From assembly GCA_005882775.1 (NCBI GenBank), contig VBDY01000139.1:1-38554 (forward strand): 38,554 bases of DNA, read 5' to 3'. Of the stretch, positions 18,610-27,375 are shown piece by piece. The position numbers and the translations under genes were made by a program. The notes beneath the pieces were generated by a model. The model was not told the origin of the DNA and ran no database searches. It worked only from the letters and a program-made list of their open reading frames with translations. The stretch comes from Chloroflexota bacterium (GTDB lineage: Bacteria > Chloroflexota > Dormibacteria > CF-121). The stretch's first letter is position 1. Every line of letters begins with the position of its first letter.

Positions 18610-21124
18610 TCCCGGGCTGATCCTCCTGGTCGCCATCGTCCTGGTATCGGCTGCCTTTGCTCTTGGTATCTTCGGCGTCGGCTACGACGAGGGACAGCTG
18701 GCCGTGCGCCTGTCTCGGGGTGGCCGCCTGGCGGTGACCTTCGACCTGCGGGACACCTGGTTTCTCCTGCTCCTGGTGATCATCCTGGGGTGGTCGGTCG
18801 CTGCCGCTGTCGACCACTCTGCCTGGGTCCAGGGCTCGGAGAAGGTAACCCCGGCGATCGTGATCTCGAGCCTGATTGCCTGGGCGCTCGCGCTGACTCG
18901 GGTCCGGCGCGTCATCTTCTTGCTGTTGAGCATTCCTGGCATCGTCATCCCGCTGGTGCTCATCCTGTCCGATCAGCTGGGCGGTCTCGGCTCCCTGGCG
19001 GCGGTCGGCCGCTGGATCACCGCCCTGGCCGGCCGGCAACAGCTCGGAATGCTCGCCGGCCTCCTCTTCCTGATGATGGTGAGCGGCTTCTGGACGAGCT
19101 GGTGGACTTTCCGAAGGCGCAACGGCCTGGTGGCGCTGCTGCCGACCGGGACCATCCTGGCGGTCGAGATCATCAACGATCCGAATCCCGGGCTCTATCT
19201 CTTCACTGTTTTCTGGTTGGTCTGCGCCGCGGGTATCCTTCTCCGCCTCAATTTCGTCGCCCTCAAGCGGCGCTGGCGCTCCCGGCGGGTACCCCGGGCT
19301 GCCGACACGGGCTGGATCTTCGGCGAGGTCGGATTCGAGGCGACCGCCCTGCTGCTGCTGGTGGCCTTTGTCCTGCCGCCCTTGAGCACCGTCGACATCA
19401 GTACTTCGTTCCTGCCCGGCTCGATCAGCACCGACCTGTTTCATCCATTCGGCCTTGGTGTGGGAAAGCCTGGGAACGGTGCCTCCGCCTCGGTCGGCTA
19501 CAGCGAGACCGTCCGGCCGGGTGCCCAGCTCAAGGCCAGGTCGCAGGAAATCATGGTGGTTTCCGGAGGCTCAGCCCTCTATCCCTACCTGCGTGGTATC
19601 GCGCTGGGTGGTTGGGATGGTATCTCCTGGTACCAGCTCCCACCCACCGACGCCAGCCCGGTCCGGCAGCAGCCGCGATTGGAGCCCAAAGCCGACCTCC
19701 CGCGCGAGGACCTGCCGGTGGGCTCGAGCCGGGTCGAGGTGGTGCAGCAGAGCATTCGGATCCTGGTGCCGCCCGATCAGCTTGATCGGACGGTCTTCTC
19801 GGCGGGTGAGCTCACCCGGGTCGACAACCATTCGACAACGGTAAAGGGGATCATGCTCGGGGCGGCGACGGGCCCGGTGGGCGAAGGGCCCGATCCGGTC
19901 AACATCGTCGCCGGACCCCCGGTTCCGTTCGACACCGTGGATGTGGTCCGCATATTGGACACTCCGCGGGCCCCCTACGACATCAACCTCACCACGGCCG
20001 TGCCCACTGCCGACGTAAAGAGCCTGCGCAGCGCCGGCACCGATTATGCAGCCTGGGTGCAGCCATACCAGCAGCTCTACTTCCAGGGGACCGTGGCGGC
20101 GGGTTATTCGGCCGGCCGCGACCAGGAGATCGCCAGTCTGGCACGCACAATCGTCCAGGACGCGCACGCCTTGACGGTCTACGACCAGGCGAAAGCCATC
20201 GAGGCCTGGTTCCGGGATCCGAACCGCTTCAAATACACGATCTCGCCGAAGCCCGCGCGGGCCGGCGTTAGACCCCTCGACTTCTTCCTCTTCGACTCCC
20301 ACGAGGGCTACTGCCAGGACTTCTCCACGGCGATGGCGGTCATGCTTCGCTCGCTCGATATTCCGGTCCGGCAGATGAGCGGCTTCTCACAGGGTTTCTA
20401 CGACGACAAATCGCATCGCTACCTGGTCAATGCCCTGAATGCACACAGCTGGGTCGAGGTCTATTTCCCCAGGCTGGGATGGATCCCCTTCGAGCCAACC
20501 CCGGATGGCGCCAACTTACCCGTCGAGCGGCCGGCAACCCCAACGGTCACCGTTCCCCTGCCGGTAGGCTCGGGTACGGCGGCAACGCCGCGGGTCCCCA
20601 AGAACCAGGATGCCGGCAACCAGGGTTCCGGGGGCGCGGGCAGTGGCGGACTGTCAGACCTGTGGTCGCGGGCTGGCTGGGTCGCGGTCGGTCTGCTACT
20701 GCTTCTCCTGGTGGCGGCACTGCTGATGTTCCGCTGGCTGATGTCAGCCCGCGACCCACGGCGGATCTGGCGCCGGCTGCAGTTCCTGGCTGACCGCCTG
20801 CGCGTGCCGCGGCGCCCGGGCGACACACCTAAGGAGTTCGGCGCCCGGCTGGCAGACGCCGTCCCCAGCCTGGATGACGAGCTCCGCGGGGTTGCCGAGC
20901 TGTTCACGCGCGCCAATTTCCGGCGCGGAGGACTCACGCGGGCCGAGTCCGGAGAGCTCCAGCGGTCCTGGCATGTGGTCCGGCGCAGCTACCCTGGCCT
21001 CGTGGTGCGGGCCTTCCGCGAGCGGGGTGGGGGGCGGCCAGTCAGGAGAGAGGCAGCCGCAGGGTTAAAAAGTCGCGAGCCAGCACCGCGCCGTCGACCG
21101 CCTGATCCGTCCCGCGGTGCGTGA
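18596..21124 (+). CDS. TgpA-like transglutaminase with N-terminal TM bundle and C-terminal DUF4129-like region
   Basis: FLFDSHEGYCQDFSTAMAVMLRSLDIPVRQMSGFSQG ... ALNAHSWVEVYFPRLGWIPFEPTPDG. TTG 18596 gives a minimal overlap with the DUF58 gene. Confidence 0.9.
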   Translation: MPPVSPGLILLVAIVLVSAAFALGIFGVGYDEGQLAVRLSRGGRLAVTFDLRDTWFLLLLVIILGWSVAAAVDHSAWVQGSEKVTPAIVISSLIAWALALTRVRRVIFLLLSIPGIVIPLVLILSDQLGGLGSLAAVGRWITALAGRQQLGMLAGLLFLMMVSGFWTSWWTFRRRNGLVALLPTGTILAVEIINDPNPGLYLFTVFWLVCAAGILLRLNFVALKRRWRSRRVPRAADTGWIFGEVGFEATALLLLVAFVLPPLSTVDISTSFLPGSISTDLFHPFGLGVGKPGNGASASVGYSETVRPGAQLKARSQEIMVVSGGSALYPYLRGIALGGWDGISWYQLPPTDASPVRQQPRLEPKADLPREDLPVGSSRVEVVQQSIRILVPPDQLDRTVFSAGELTRVDNHSTTVKGIMLGAATGPVGEGPDPVNIVAGPPVPFDTVDVVRILDTPRAPYDINLTTAVPTADVKSLRSAGTDYAAWVQPYQQLYFQGTVAAGYSAGRDQEIASLARTIVQDAHALTVYDQAKAIEAWFRDPNRFKYTISPKPARAGVRPLDFFLFDSHEGYCQDFSTAMAVMLRSLDIPVRQMSGFSQGFYDDKSHRYLVNALNAHSWVEVYFPRLGWIPFEPTPDGANLPVERPATPTVTVPLPVGSGTAATPRVPKNQDAGNQGSGGAGSGGLSDLWSRAGWVAVGLLLLLLVAALLMFRWLMSARDPRRIWRRLQFLADRLRVPRRPGDTPKEFGARLADAVPSLDDELRGVAELFTRANFRRGGLTRAESGELQRSWHVVRRSYPGLVVRAFRERGGGRPVRREAAAGLKSREPAPRRRPPDPSRGA

Positions 21125-21764
21125 GCATGAAACGCACCCCGGGGTGGGCCTTCATGAGCTGCAGTATGTCGACCCGCGACAGGTGCATCTGGCCGGGCTC
21201 GGCATAGGTCATCTCGGCGATGACGTGGTCGCACGAGCTCAATAAAGAATCGAGGTTGGGCGACACCTCCGAGTCACCTGTGTACCCCAGGCGCACCCGC
21301 TCGTTTTCGAGAACGTACCCGAGACACGGAAAGCGGGAGGTGTGGGTCATCTCAAAGGCGCGCACCCGATAGCCGGCGACCTGGAGCGAGCCCTCATGTC
21401 CCAGCTCGGTGACGGTTACCTGGAGTCGCTCCCAGGTCAGCTGGCGCATCTCGTCCCCCCAGGCCAGGTCGAGGAGCTGCACCAGGTATTCCCGGGTGCC
21501 GGCCGGGCCCACCACCAGTAGCGGGCCGCCCTGGTCGGGCAGTAGCGCGCGGCCCAGCATCAGGGAGGCGAGGCCAAACGTGTGGTCGGCGTGGAAGTGG
21601 GTGAGGAAGACGGCACGGGGGCCGGTCAGGGGCACCCCGGCGCGGGGCAGGTGAACGCACAACGGCGCACCCGCGTCCAGCAGGAGCGCCCGGTCAACCA
21701 GGATGGAGGCGTTGTACGCGCCCGCCGAGAAAGCGGTGCCCGTACCGAGAAACGTCACCTCCAC
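21042..21764 (-). CDS. MBL-fold hydrolase (ribonuclease Z-like)
   Basis: VTFLGTGTAFSAGAYNASILVD, FLTHFHADHTFGL, LGYTGDSEVS; GTG 21764 start. Confidence 0.88.
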   Translation of the reverse strand: MEVTFLGTGTAFSAGAYNASILVDRALLLDAGAPLCVHLPRAGVPLTGPRAVFLTHFHADHTFGLASLMLGRALLPDQGGPLLVVGPAGTREYLVQLLDLAWGDEMRQLTWERLQVTVTELGHEGSLQVAGYRVRAFEMTHTSRFPCLGYVLENERVRLGYTGDSEVSPNLDSLLSSCDHVIAEMTYAEPGQMHLSRVDILQLMKAHPGVRFMLTHRGTDQAVDGAVLARDFLTLRLPLS

Positions 21765-21770
21765 CCGGAT

Positions 21771-21796
21771 ACCGTATCAAAGCTAGCTACTACTAT
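21771..21796. promoter_or_regulatory. Divergent -10-like boxes: TACGGT (minus, 21771-21776) and TACTAT (plus, 21791-21796)
   Basis: TACGGT-N6-GTG (21764, minus) and TACTAT-N6-ATG (21803, plus), flanking the palindrome AGCTAGCT (21781-21788). Confidence 0.6.
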
Positions 21797-21802
21797 CAGT
21801 CG

Positions 21803-22852
21803 ATGAGCACGGTGGAGAAAGTGCGGCTCACGCAGTGGTCGCACGGGGCCGGTTGAGCCTGCAAGATCGGTCCTGAGGACCTGGCTCAGGTTCTGAGCCG
21901 ATTGCCCGGCCGCTTGGAGAGCGCAGACGTGCTGGTTGGACTGGAGACCGGCGACGACGCCGCCGTCTACCGGTTGCGTGACGACCTTGCCCTGGTGGTC
22001 ACCACAGACTTCTTCACTCCCATCGTCGACGACGCTTACACCTTCGGCGGGATCGCGGCCGCCAACGCGCTGAGCGACATCTACGCCATGGGGGGCATAC
22101 CCTTGATGGCGCTCAACCTGGTCGCCTTTCCAGCCAAGGAGCTGCCGCTCGCGCTTCTCTCCGATATCCTGCGCGGTGGGCTCGACAAGGCGCATGAGGC
22201 CGGCATCGAGATCCTGGGCGGGCACAGCATCGACGACCACGAACCCAAATATGGTCTCGCCGCCATAGGCACGGTCCATCCGGACCGTGTCGTGCGCAAC
22301 CGCGGCGGGCAGGTTGGCGATCGCCTGGTTCTCACCAAGCCGATCGGAACCGGGATCATCAGCACGGCCATCAAGCATGGCGCCGCGCCCGCGGCAGCCG
22401 AGCGAGCCGCCGTGGAGAGCATGCTCCAGCTGAACCAGGCTGCGGCCGAGGCGATGTCCTTGAGTCCGGTCCACGCCGCGACCGATATCACCGGGTTTGG
22501 CCTGCTGGGCCACCTTCACTCGCTGGCGCTGGCGTCCGGGACCGCGGCCAGGGTGGAGGCGAAGGCTGTGCCCCGGCTGCCCGGCGTGCTGGAGCTGGCG
22601 GATGCCGGCGAGGTCCCGGGCGGGACCCGATCAAACGAGCGCTTCCTGAAAGACCGGGTGGCCTGGCCGGCCTCCCTGGGAGCCCCCTGGCGTACCGTCC
22701 TCTGTGACGCCCAGACCTCGGGTGGTCTGCTGATTGTCCTTCCCGCCGGCGAGGTTGAGCGCCTTCTGGCCGAACTCGACCGGCGCGGGGTTGCCGGCCG
22801 CCCGATCGGCGAGCTGGTCGCCGGTTCCCCGGGGTCGATCCAGGTCGTCTGA
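21803..22852 (+). CDS. selD: Selenide, water dikinase SelD, probable selenoprotein (TGA 21854-21856 read as Sec)
   Basis: Reading through the TGA gives MSTVEKVRLTQWSHGAG(U)ACKIGPEDLAQVLSRLPGRLESADVLVGLETGDDAAVYRL, then SelD motifs (VTTDFFTPIVDDAYTFGGIAAANALSDIYAMGG; LGGHSIDDHEPKYG; ATDITGFGLLGHL; CDAQTSGGLLI). ORF track starts at 21902 only because of the TGA. Confidence 0.93.
21855..21887 (+). promoter_or_regulatory. Candidate bacterial SECIS hairpin downstream of the selD UGA
   Basis: Outer stem GAGCC (21855-21859)/GGCTC (21883-21887), inner stem GGTCC (21869-21873)-TGA-GGACC (21877-21881), starting at the UGA itself. Confidence 0.55.
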
Positions 22853-23027
22853 GGCAGCCGCCCGGCCGCTTAAGACCTGCTGCAGTTTCGTGACCTCGCC
22901 GTTACCGCGAAGCCCGGGCGCCAATATGCCCACCATCCCACGGTGCGTATTAGTAGTTGGACATGCGGCAGACTCCTCACGTCGCGCACCGGCCAGGGAT
23001 TCACGCTTCCGGCCATAATGGGGCCCA

Positions 23028-23600
23028 GTGCGCGTATTCAGCCGGGCGGCCGCGGAAGATGACCGCCCGCTCATCGAGCGCGTCCGCCGTGGCGACCAGG
23101 ACGCAGCTAAAGAGCTCTACGAGCGCTACTTCGACCGCATCTACAACTATGTGTACGCTCGGCTGGGACGGGCTGAGGACGCGGAGGATCTGGCCATCGA
23201 TACCATGACCCGCAGCCTCACCCGGCTCGACCTCTTCCAGGACCAGGGCGTCGCCTTCTCATCCTGGGTCTACCGGATCGCCCACAACGCCACCATCGAC
23301 CACTACCGCAAGCAGGCAAAGGCGAGCCTGGTGCCGCTCGAGGGAGCGATCCTCCCACAGTCTGCCGATCCGTCGGAGATCGCCCTCGACCGGATCGAGA
23401 GCGAGGATCTGCGGGCGGCCGTTCGCGAGCTCACCGAGGAGCAGCAACAGGTCCTCATCCTGCGATTTTTCCAGGACCTGAGCGCGGCCCAGGCGGCGGA
23501 GATTATGGGCAAATCGATCGGAGCGGTGCAGGCGCTGCAGCATCGCGCCCTCGGTTCCCTGGAGCGCACCCTGATCTCGAGGAAGTTAAATGAGCACTGA
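23028..23600 (+). CDS. ECF-type RNA polymerase sigma factor
   Basis: LYERYFDRIYNYVYARLGRAEDAEDLAIDTM ... FSSWVYRIAHNATIDHYRK ... LTEEQQQVLILRFFQDLSAAQAAEIMGKSIGAVQALQHRALGSLE. Confidence 0.93.
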   Translation: MRVFSRAAAEDDRPLIERVRRGDQDAAKELYERYFDRIYNYVYARLGRAEDAEDLAIDTMTRSLTRLDLFQDQGVAFSSWVYRIAHNATIDHYRKQAKASLVPLEGAILPQSADPSEIALDRIESEDLRAAVRELTEEQQQVLILRFFQDLSAAQAAEIMGKSIGAVQALQHRALGSLERTLISRKLNEH

Positions 23601-24297
23601 GCTTCAGCGCCTGGAACGGCTGGCGGAGCGGCTGCGGTCGCTCGAGCCGGCGCTTCCCAGCCCGCAGGCGCGGATCCGCGGCCTGAACCTCGCCCTGGCT
23701 GCGGTCGGGACTCCGCAAGCGGCGCGGCGGCAGCGCTCGGCCGGCCGATTCCTGCTCGCCCTGGCCGCGGCCGGCGCGGTCCTGATTGTGGGGACGGTCG
23801 CCGCGTCGGCCGACGCACTCCCGGACTCTCCGCTGTACCCGGTGAAGGGACTCGTTGAGAACGCCCGAGGCCTGCTTCTGTTCAGCCCGGCGGACCGCGT
23901 CAACTACCACCTCGAGCTGGCCGGCACCCGCCTGCGGGAGGCAGAGGCCATGTTCGGTCGCCACCGCGATGATCTCGCCGAGCAGGCGCTGGCCGGGCTT
24001 GCCGTTGAGATCAAGGATGCCGGCACGGACATCAACTCCCTCAGTGCGAGTGATCTCCAGGCCGCCACCCAGGAAGAGGGTCGGCTGGAGGAGGCCATCC
24101 AGTCGCACGATGCCCAGCTCGCTGGGCTGCAGGGCAATGTGACCAACCCCCAGGCGTTGAGCGCGATCCAGACAGCCCGAGACCGGGTGCAGCAGACGCT
24201 CAGCCAGACGCGCTCCACCGTCAACTCGAAGGGCAACCCCAGCAACTCCGGCGGCCGCGCCAAGGGCAGCGGCCACCCAAGCCCGAGCGCCAGCTGA
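23590..24297 (+). CDS. DUF5667-like membrane protein, possible regulator of the upstream sigma factor
   Basis: Single TM (RFLLALAAAGAVLIVGTVAASADALPDSPLYPVKGLVENARGLL) with the A-L-P-x-x-P-L-Y-P-V-K signature; overlaps the sigma gene by 11 nt. Confidence 0.75.
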   Translation: MSTELQRLERLAERLRSLEPALPSPQARIRGLNLALAAVGTPQAARRQRSAGRFLLALAAAGAVLIVGTVAASADALPDSPLYPVKGLVENARGLLLFSPADRVNYHLELAGTRLREAEAMFGRHRDDLAEQALAGLAVEIKDAGTDINSLSASDLQAATQEEGRLEEAIQSHDAQLAGLQGNVTNPQALSAIQTARDRVQQTLSQTRSTVNSKGNPSNSGGRAKGSGHPSPSAS

Positions 24298-24320
24298 GCC
24301 GGCGAGGCGCAATCCAGAAC

Positions 24321-24466
24321 GCCTCTCTTGCGCGCGTCACGCCTCTATTGCGCGCGTTACGACGCGCGCTTTGGGCCGGCGGCCCGGCTCGGGCCTGATC
24401 GGCCCTCACCTCCGGCGCGCTTTGGGCCGGCGGGCACGGCTCGGCCCTAAATCGAGCCTCGCCTCC
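24321..24466. repeat. Intergenic hairpin-forming repeat, copy 1 (internally duplicated)
   Basis: GCCTCTNTTGCGCGCGTNAC twice (24321-24340, 24341-24360), then two ~53-bp modules (24362-24413, 24414-24466) sharing GCGCGCTTTGGGCCGGCGG...GGCTCGG...CTCCC-like ends. Perfect palindrome GCGCGCGT-TACG-ACGCGCGC at 24350-24369. Confidence 0.8.
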
Positions 24467-24488
24467 CGCCCCCGGTACGATGGCCGGG

Positions 24489-24977
24489 ATGCGTCGCCGC
24501 CCCGGTAGGCTGGTCGCTCTCGGCGCCGCCGCTCTCGTAATCGCCGCCGACCAGATCAGCAAGGACTGGGCACAGGCCAACCTTGCGATCAACCAGCGGA
24601 TCACAGTCATCCCTGGCTGGCTCAGCTTTCAGCGCACCGAGAATAGTGGGGCCGCGTTCAGCTTTCTCACCGGCCACAACGAGCTCTTCATCCTGATCAC
24701 GGCTGCCCTCCTGGTACTGGTGGGGTTTCTGATCCTTGGCGGACTGGCGCCGGACCGGCTGACAGTGGTCGCGCTGGGCCTGATCCTGGGTGGCGGGCTG
24801 AGCAACCTGTTCGATCGGGTGCGACTCTCGGCCGTGGTCGATTTCGTCCGGTTCGCGTTCTGGCCGACCATCTTCAACCTGGCGGATCTGGCTATCCGGG
24901 CGGGTGCCGTCGTGGTGGTGCTGGCCGTCCTTCTCCGGCAGACGCGTCGCGGGCACCTTGACAGGCCGGTGCGCTGA
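24489..24977 (+). CDS. lspA: Lipoprotein signal peptidase
   Basis: AADQISKDWAQANL, FQRTENSGAAFSFLTGHNELF, GLILGGGLSNLFDRVRLSAVVDFVRF, FNLADLAIRAG. ATG 24489 fits TACGAT-N7-ATG; ATG 24480 overlaps the box. Confidence 0.95.
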   Translation: MRRRPGRLVALGAAALVIAADQISKDWAQANLAINQRITVIPGWLSFQRTENSGAAFSFLTGHNELFILITAALLVLVGFLILGGLAPDRLTVVALGLILGGGLSNLFDRVRLSAVVDFVRFAFWPTIFNLADLAIRAGAVVVVLAVLLRQTRRGHLDRPVR

Positions 24978-25011
24978 GGGTTTAGTGTGATACCAGGAGG
25001 GAGCACGTTCA

Positions 25012-25509
25012 GTGGAATATGCCGGTGTCCGAAGCCTGCCCGAGCCGCCTATCCAGACCAGCCATGTCCGGGAGATGGCGGCCAACCTTCTCCTCGGACG
25101 GGCCCTGCAGACGCTCGATGGCGCCTGCGGGACAGTCGTCTACTCGGATGTTGAAGGCCGCTGGAACTCGGACAGCTTTGCCCTACCCGGGCGGCCCGAC
25201 CGGCTCCACGAGCTCCAGCCGGTGATCGAAGCCATGCTCGAGTGGACCCTTTACACGGAGAAGCCGGTCGCCGTCAATGACCTGGCCCGCAGCCCCTGGT
25301 CCAAGCACCTGATGCATGGGTCGGCGCCTCCGCCCGGCGCGCTGGTCGCCACTCCGCTCGCCCAGCGGGGCGCAATCTGGGGCGCGATCGCCGTCTATCG
25401 CGAATCGCCGGTCGCGGGTTCTATGGCACTCCTCGGCCAGCTTGCCGAGGTCGCGACCGAACCGCTGAGCTCGCTGGGAACCGGTCGCCCGGAGGGCGTC
25501 TCGAGCTAG
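25012..25509 (+). CDS. GAF-domain-like protein
   Basis: ANLLLGRALQTLDGACGTVVYSDVEGRW ... EKPVAVNDLARSPWSKHLM ... GALVATPLAQRGAIWGAIAVYRESP; AGGAGG RBS upstream. Confidence 0.7.
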   Translation: MEYAGVRSLPEPPIQTSHVREMAANLLLGRALQTLDGACGTVVYSDVEGRWNSDSFALPGRPDRLHELQPVIEAMLEWTLYTEKPVAVNDLARSPWSKHLMHGSAPPPGALVATPLAQRGAIWGAIAVYRESPVAGSMALLGQLAEVATEPLSSLGTGRPEGVSS

Positions 25510-25526
25510 CGCCCTCGCACAACAAC

Positions 25527-25601
25527 GCCTCTATTGCGCGCGTTACGGCGCGCGCTTTGGGCCGGCGGGCACGGCTCGGGCCTAAGTCGGCCCTCGCCTC
25601 C
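25527..25601. repeat. Intergenic hairpin-forming repeat, copy 2
   Basis: GCCTCTATTGCGCGCGTTACGGCGCGCGCTTTGGGCCGGCGGGCACGGCTCGGGCCTAAGTCGGCCCTCGCCTCC, nearly identical to copy 1. Confidence 0.85.
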
Positions 25602-25615
25602 TATGATCAGCCCGT

Positions 25616-26713
25616 ATGCGTGCGGCTGAATCGACGCACAGGTTGGAGCCGCTCCGGCAGCGGCTTCAGGAGCGAGACCTCGATGCGATTGTGGTTTCGG
25701 CTCCGGCAAACGTGCGCTACCTCTCCGGGTTCAGCGGGAGCCTGGGCTTCCTGGTGGTCACCGCGGCTTCGGCCGAGATCCTGGGGGACAGCCGGTACTG
25801 GATCCAGATGGCGGAGGAGGCTCCCGCCTACACGCTGGTGCGGGCTGGCCAGTCGACCCGGCTGTTTGACCTGGTGCCCGAACGGCTTCGGGCGCTGGGG
25901 GCGAGACGCGTCGGATTTGAGGCGCAGCACCTAACGGTCGCGGCCTACGACCGCCTTCACCTTGGGGTCGGCGACGGCATCGACCTGCGTCCGACCAGCG
26001 GCCTGATCGAAGAGTTACGGATGCGCAAATCGCCGGACGAGGTCGAGCTGCTTCGGGCGGCCGCCGATATTTCGAGCCGCGCCTTCGATCGGGTGCTGAA
26101 GGCGATTCGACCTGGGCTGCGTGAGCGCGACGTGGCCTTCCTGCTCGAGCAGACGTTTCGCGAGCTTGGCGCAGACGGACCCGCTTTCGACACCATCGTC
26201 GCCGCGGGAGAGCGCGCGGCCCTTCCCCACGCCCATCCCACCGACCGGACCATTGTCCAGGGGGACATGGTCGTGATCGACTTCGGCGCCAGCGCTGCCG
26301 GATACTGCGCCGACATCACCCGGACCGTAGTGGTGGGCTCCGCCTCGCCGGACCAGCGTCGCGCCCTGGAGACGGTCCGGGCCGCCCAGCAGCAGTCCGT
26401 CCAGGCGATGAAGCCCGGGGTGGCCTGCGCCGAAATCGACCGGATTGCCCGCGACGCTGTCACCGCTGCGGCTGGCGCCGAGGCCGCCTTCGGCCACGGG
26501 CTCGGGCATGGGGTCGGGCTGGAGGTGCACGAGCGACCCGGCCTGTCTGCGAGCGACGACACGGTATTGCAGCCGGGCATGGTGATCACCAACGAGCCCG
26601 GCGTCTACATCGCGGGCTGGGGTGGCGTCCGGCTCGAGGACATGGTGCTCATCACCGCACAGGGTAATGAGGTGATCAGCTCTGCCTCGCGGATGGCCGA
26701 GATCGGCTCGTGA
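25616..26713 (+). CDS. M24 family Xaa-Pro aminopeptidase
   Basis: DMVVIDFGASAAGYCADITRTVVVG, GHGLGHGVGLEVHERPGLS, LQPGMVITNEPGVYIAGWGGVRLEDMVLIT. Confidence 0.95.
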   Translation: MRAAESTHRLEPLRQRLQERDLDAIVVSAPANVRYLSGFSGSLGFLVVTAASAEILGDSRYWIQMAEEAPAYTLVRAGQSTRLFDLVPERLRALGARRVGFEAQHLTVAAYDRLHLGVGDGIDLRPTSGLIEELRMRKSPDEVELLRAAADISSRAFDRVLKAIRPGLRERDVAFLLEQTFRELGADGPAFDTIVAAGERAALPHAHPTDRTIVQGDMVVIDFGASAAGYCADITRTVVVGSASPDQRRALETVRAAQQQSVQAMKPGVACAEIDRIARDAVTAAAGAEAAFGHGLGHGVGLEVHERPGLSASDDTVLQPGMVITNEPGVYIAGWGGVRLEDMVLITAQGNEVISSASRMAEIGS

Positions 26714-27375
26714 CCGCGGTCGACCAGCTGCGCGAAAAGCTGGAGCTGTCGGTATTCGCGGATGACCTGTTCGGCGAGAACAGCTATCTGCTCTGCCGCC
26801 GTGACACGAAGGCCGCTCTCCTTATCGATCCCGGTTTGCAGTATCCACAGGTGCTGCGACGGATCGCGGCTGACGGGCTGGCGGTGGAAGCCATCCTTAT
26901 CACCCACGCCCACGTCGACCACATCGCCGGCGTACCCGCGGTGCGCGCCGAGACAGCCTCCCCGGTGGCCATGCATCCGGATGACCATGCCCTGCTCGAC
27001 TGGGGGCAATTCCAGGGCCTTCCCTTCATACCATCCGGGTTCCAGCCATTCACGGTCGATAACCCGCTCGTTCACGGGCAGGCGATCGACTTTCAGGACC
27101 TGAAGCTGCGCGTGCTCCACACGCCCGGTCACACCCAGGGCTCGGTCTGTTTCCTGATCGGGCTCGATTGCTTCGCCGGTGACACCCTGTTTCAACGCAG
27201 CATCGGGCGAACCGACCTGCCGGGTGGGGATGCTCAGAAGATTGTGTTGTCGATCCGCAATGTCCTCTACGCGCTTCCGGCAAAGACCGTGGTCCATCCG
27301 GGACACGGCCCGCGGACCAGCATCGAGGAGGAGATGCTGCTCAACCCTTTTGTGCCGGGGCAAACGGGACGGTGA
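26710..27375 (+). CDS. MBL-fold hydrolase (glyoxalase II-like)
   Basis: ILITHAHVDHIAGVPAV, LRVLHTPGHTQGSVCFLIGLDCFAGDTLFQRSIGRTDLPGGD; GTGA overlap with upstream gene. Confidence 0.92.
   Translation: MTAVDQLREKLELSVFADDLFGENSYLLCRRDTKAALLIDPGLQYPQVLRRIAADGLAVEAILITHAHVDHIAGVPAVRAETASPVAMHPDDHALLDWGQFQGLPFIPSGFQPFTVDNPLVHGQAIDFQDLKLRVLHTPGHTQGSVCFLIGLDCFAGDTLFQRSIGRTDLPGGDAQKIVLSIRNVLYALPAKTVVHPGHGPRTSIEEEMLLNPFVPGQTGR

Noticed and set aside
18464-19444. 326-aa minus-strand ORF
   Set aside because: Antisense to the transglutaminase gene; Q/D/R-rich shadow of TM-coding sequence.
22853-23027. Possible tRNA-Sec or other RNA gene between selD and the sigma factor
   Set aside because: No T-loop-like GGTTCRANYCC or acceptor-stem pairing found by eye on either strand; cannot exclude another small RNA.
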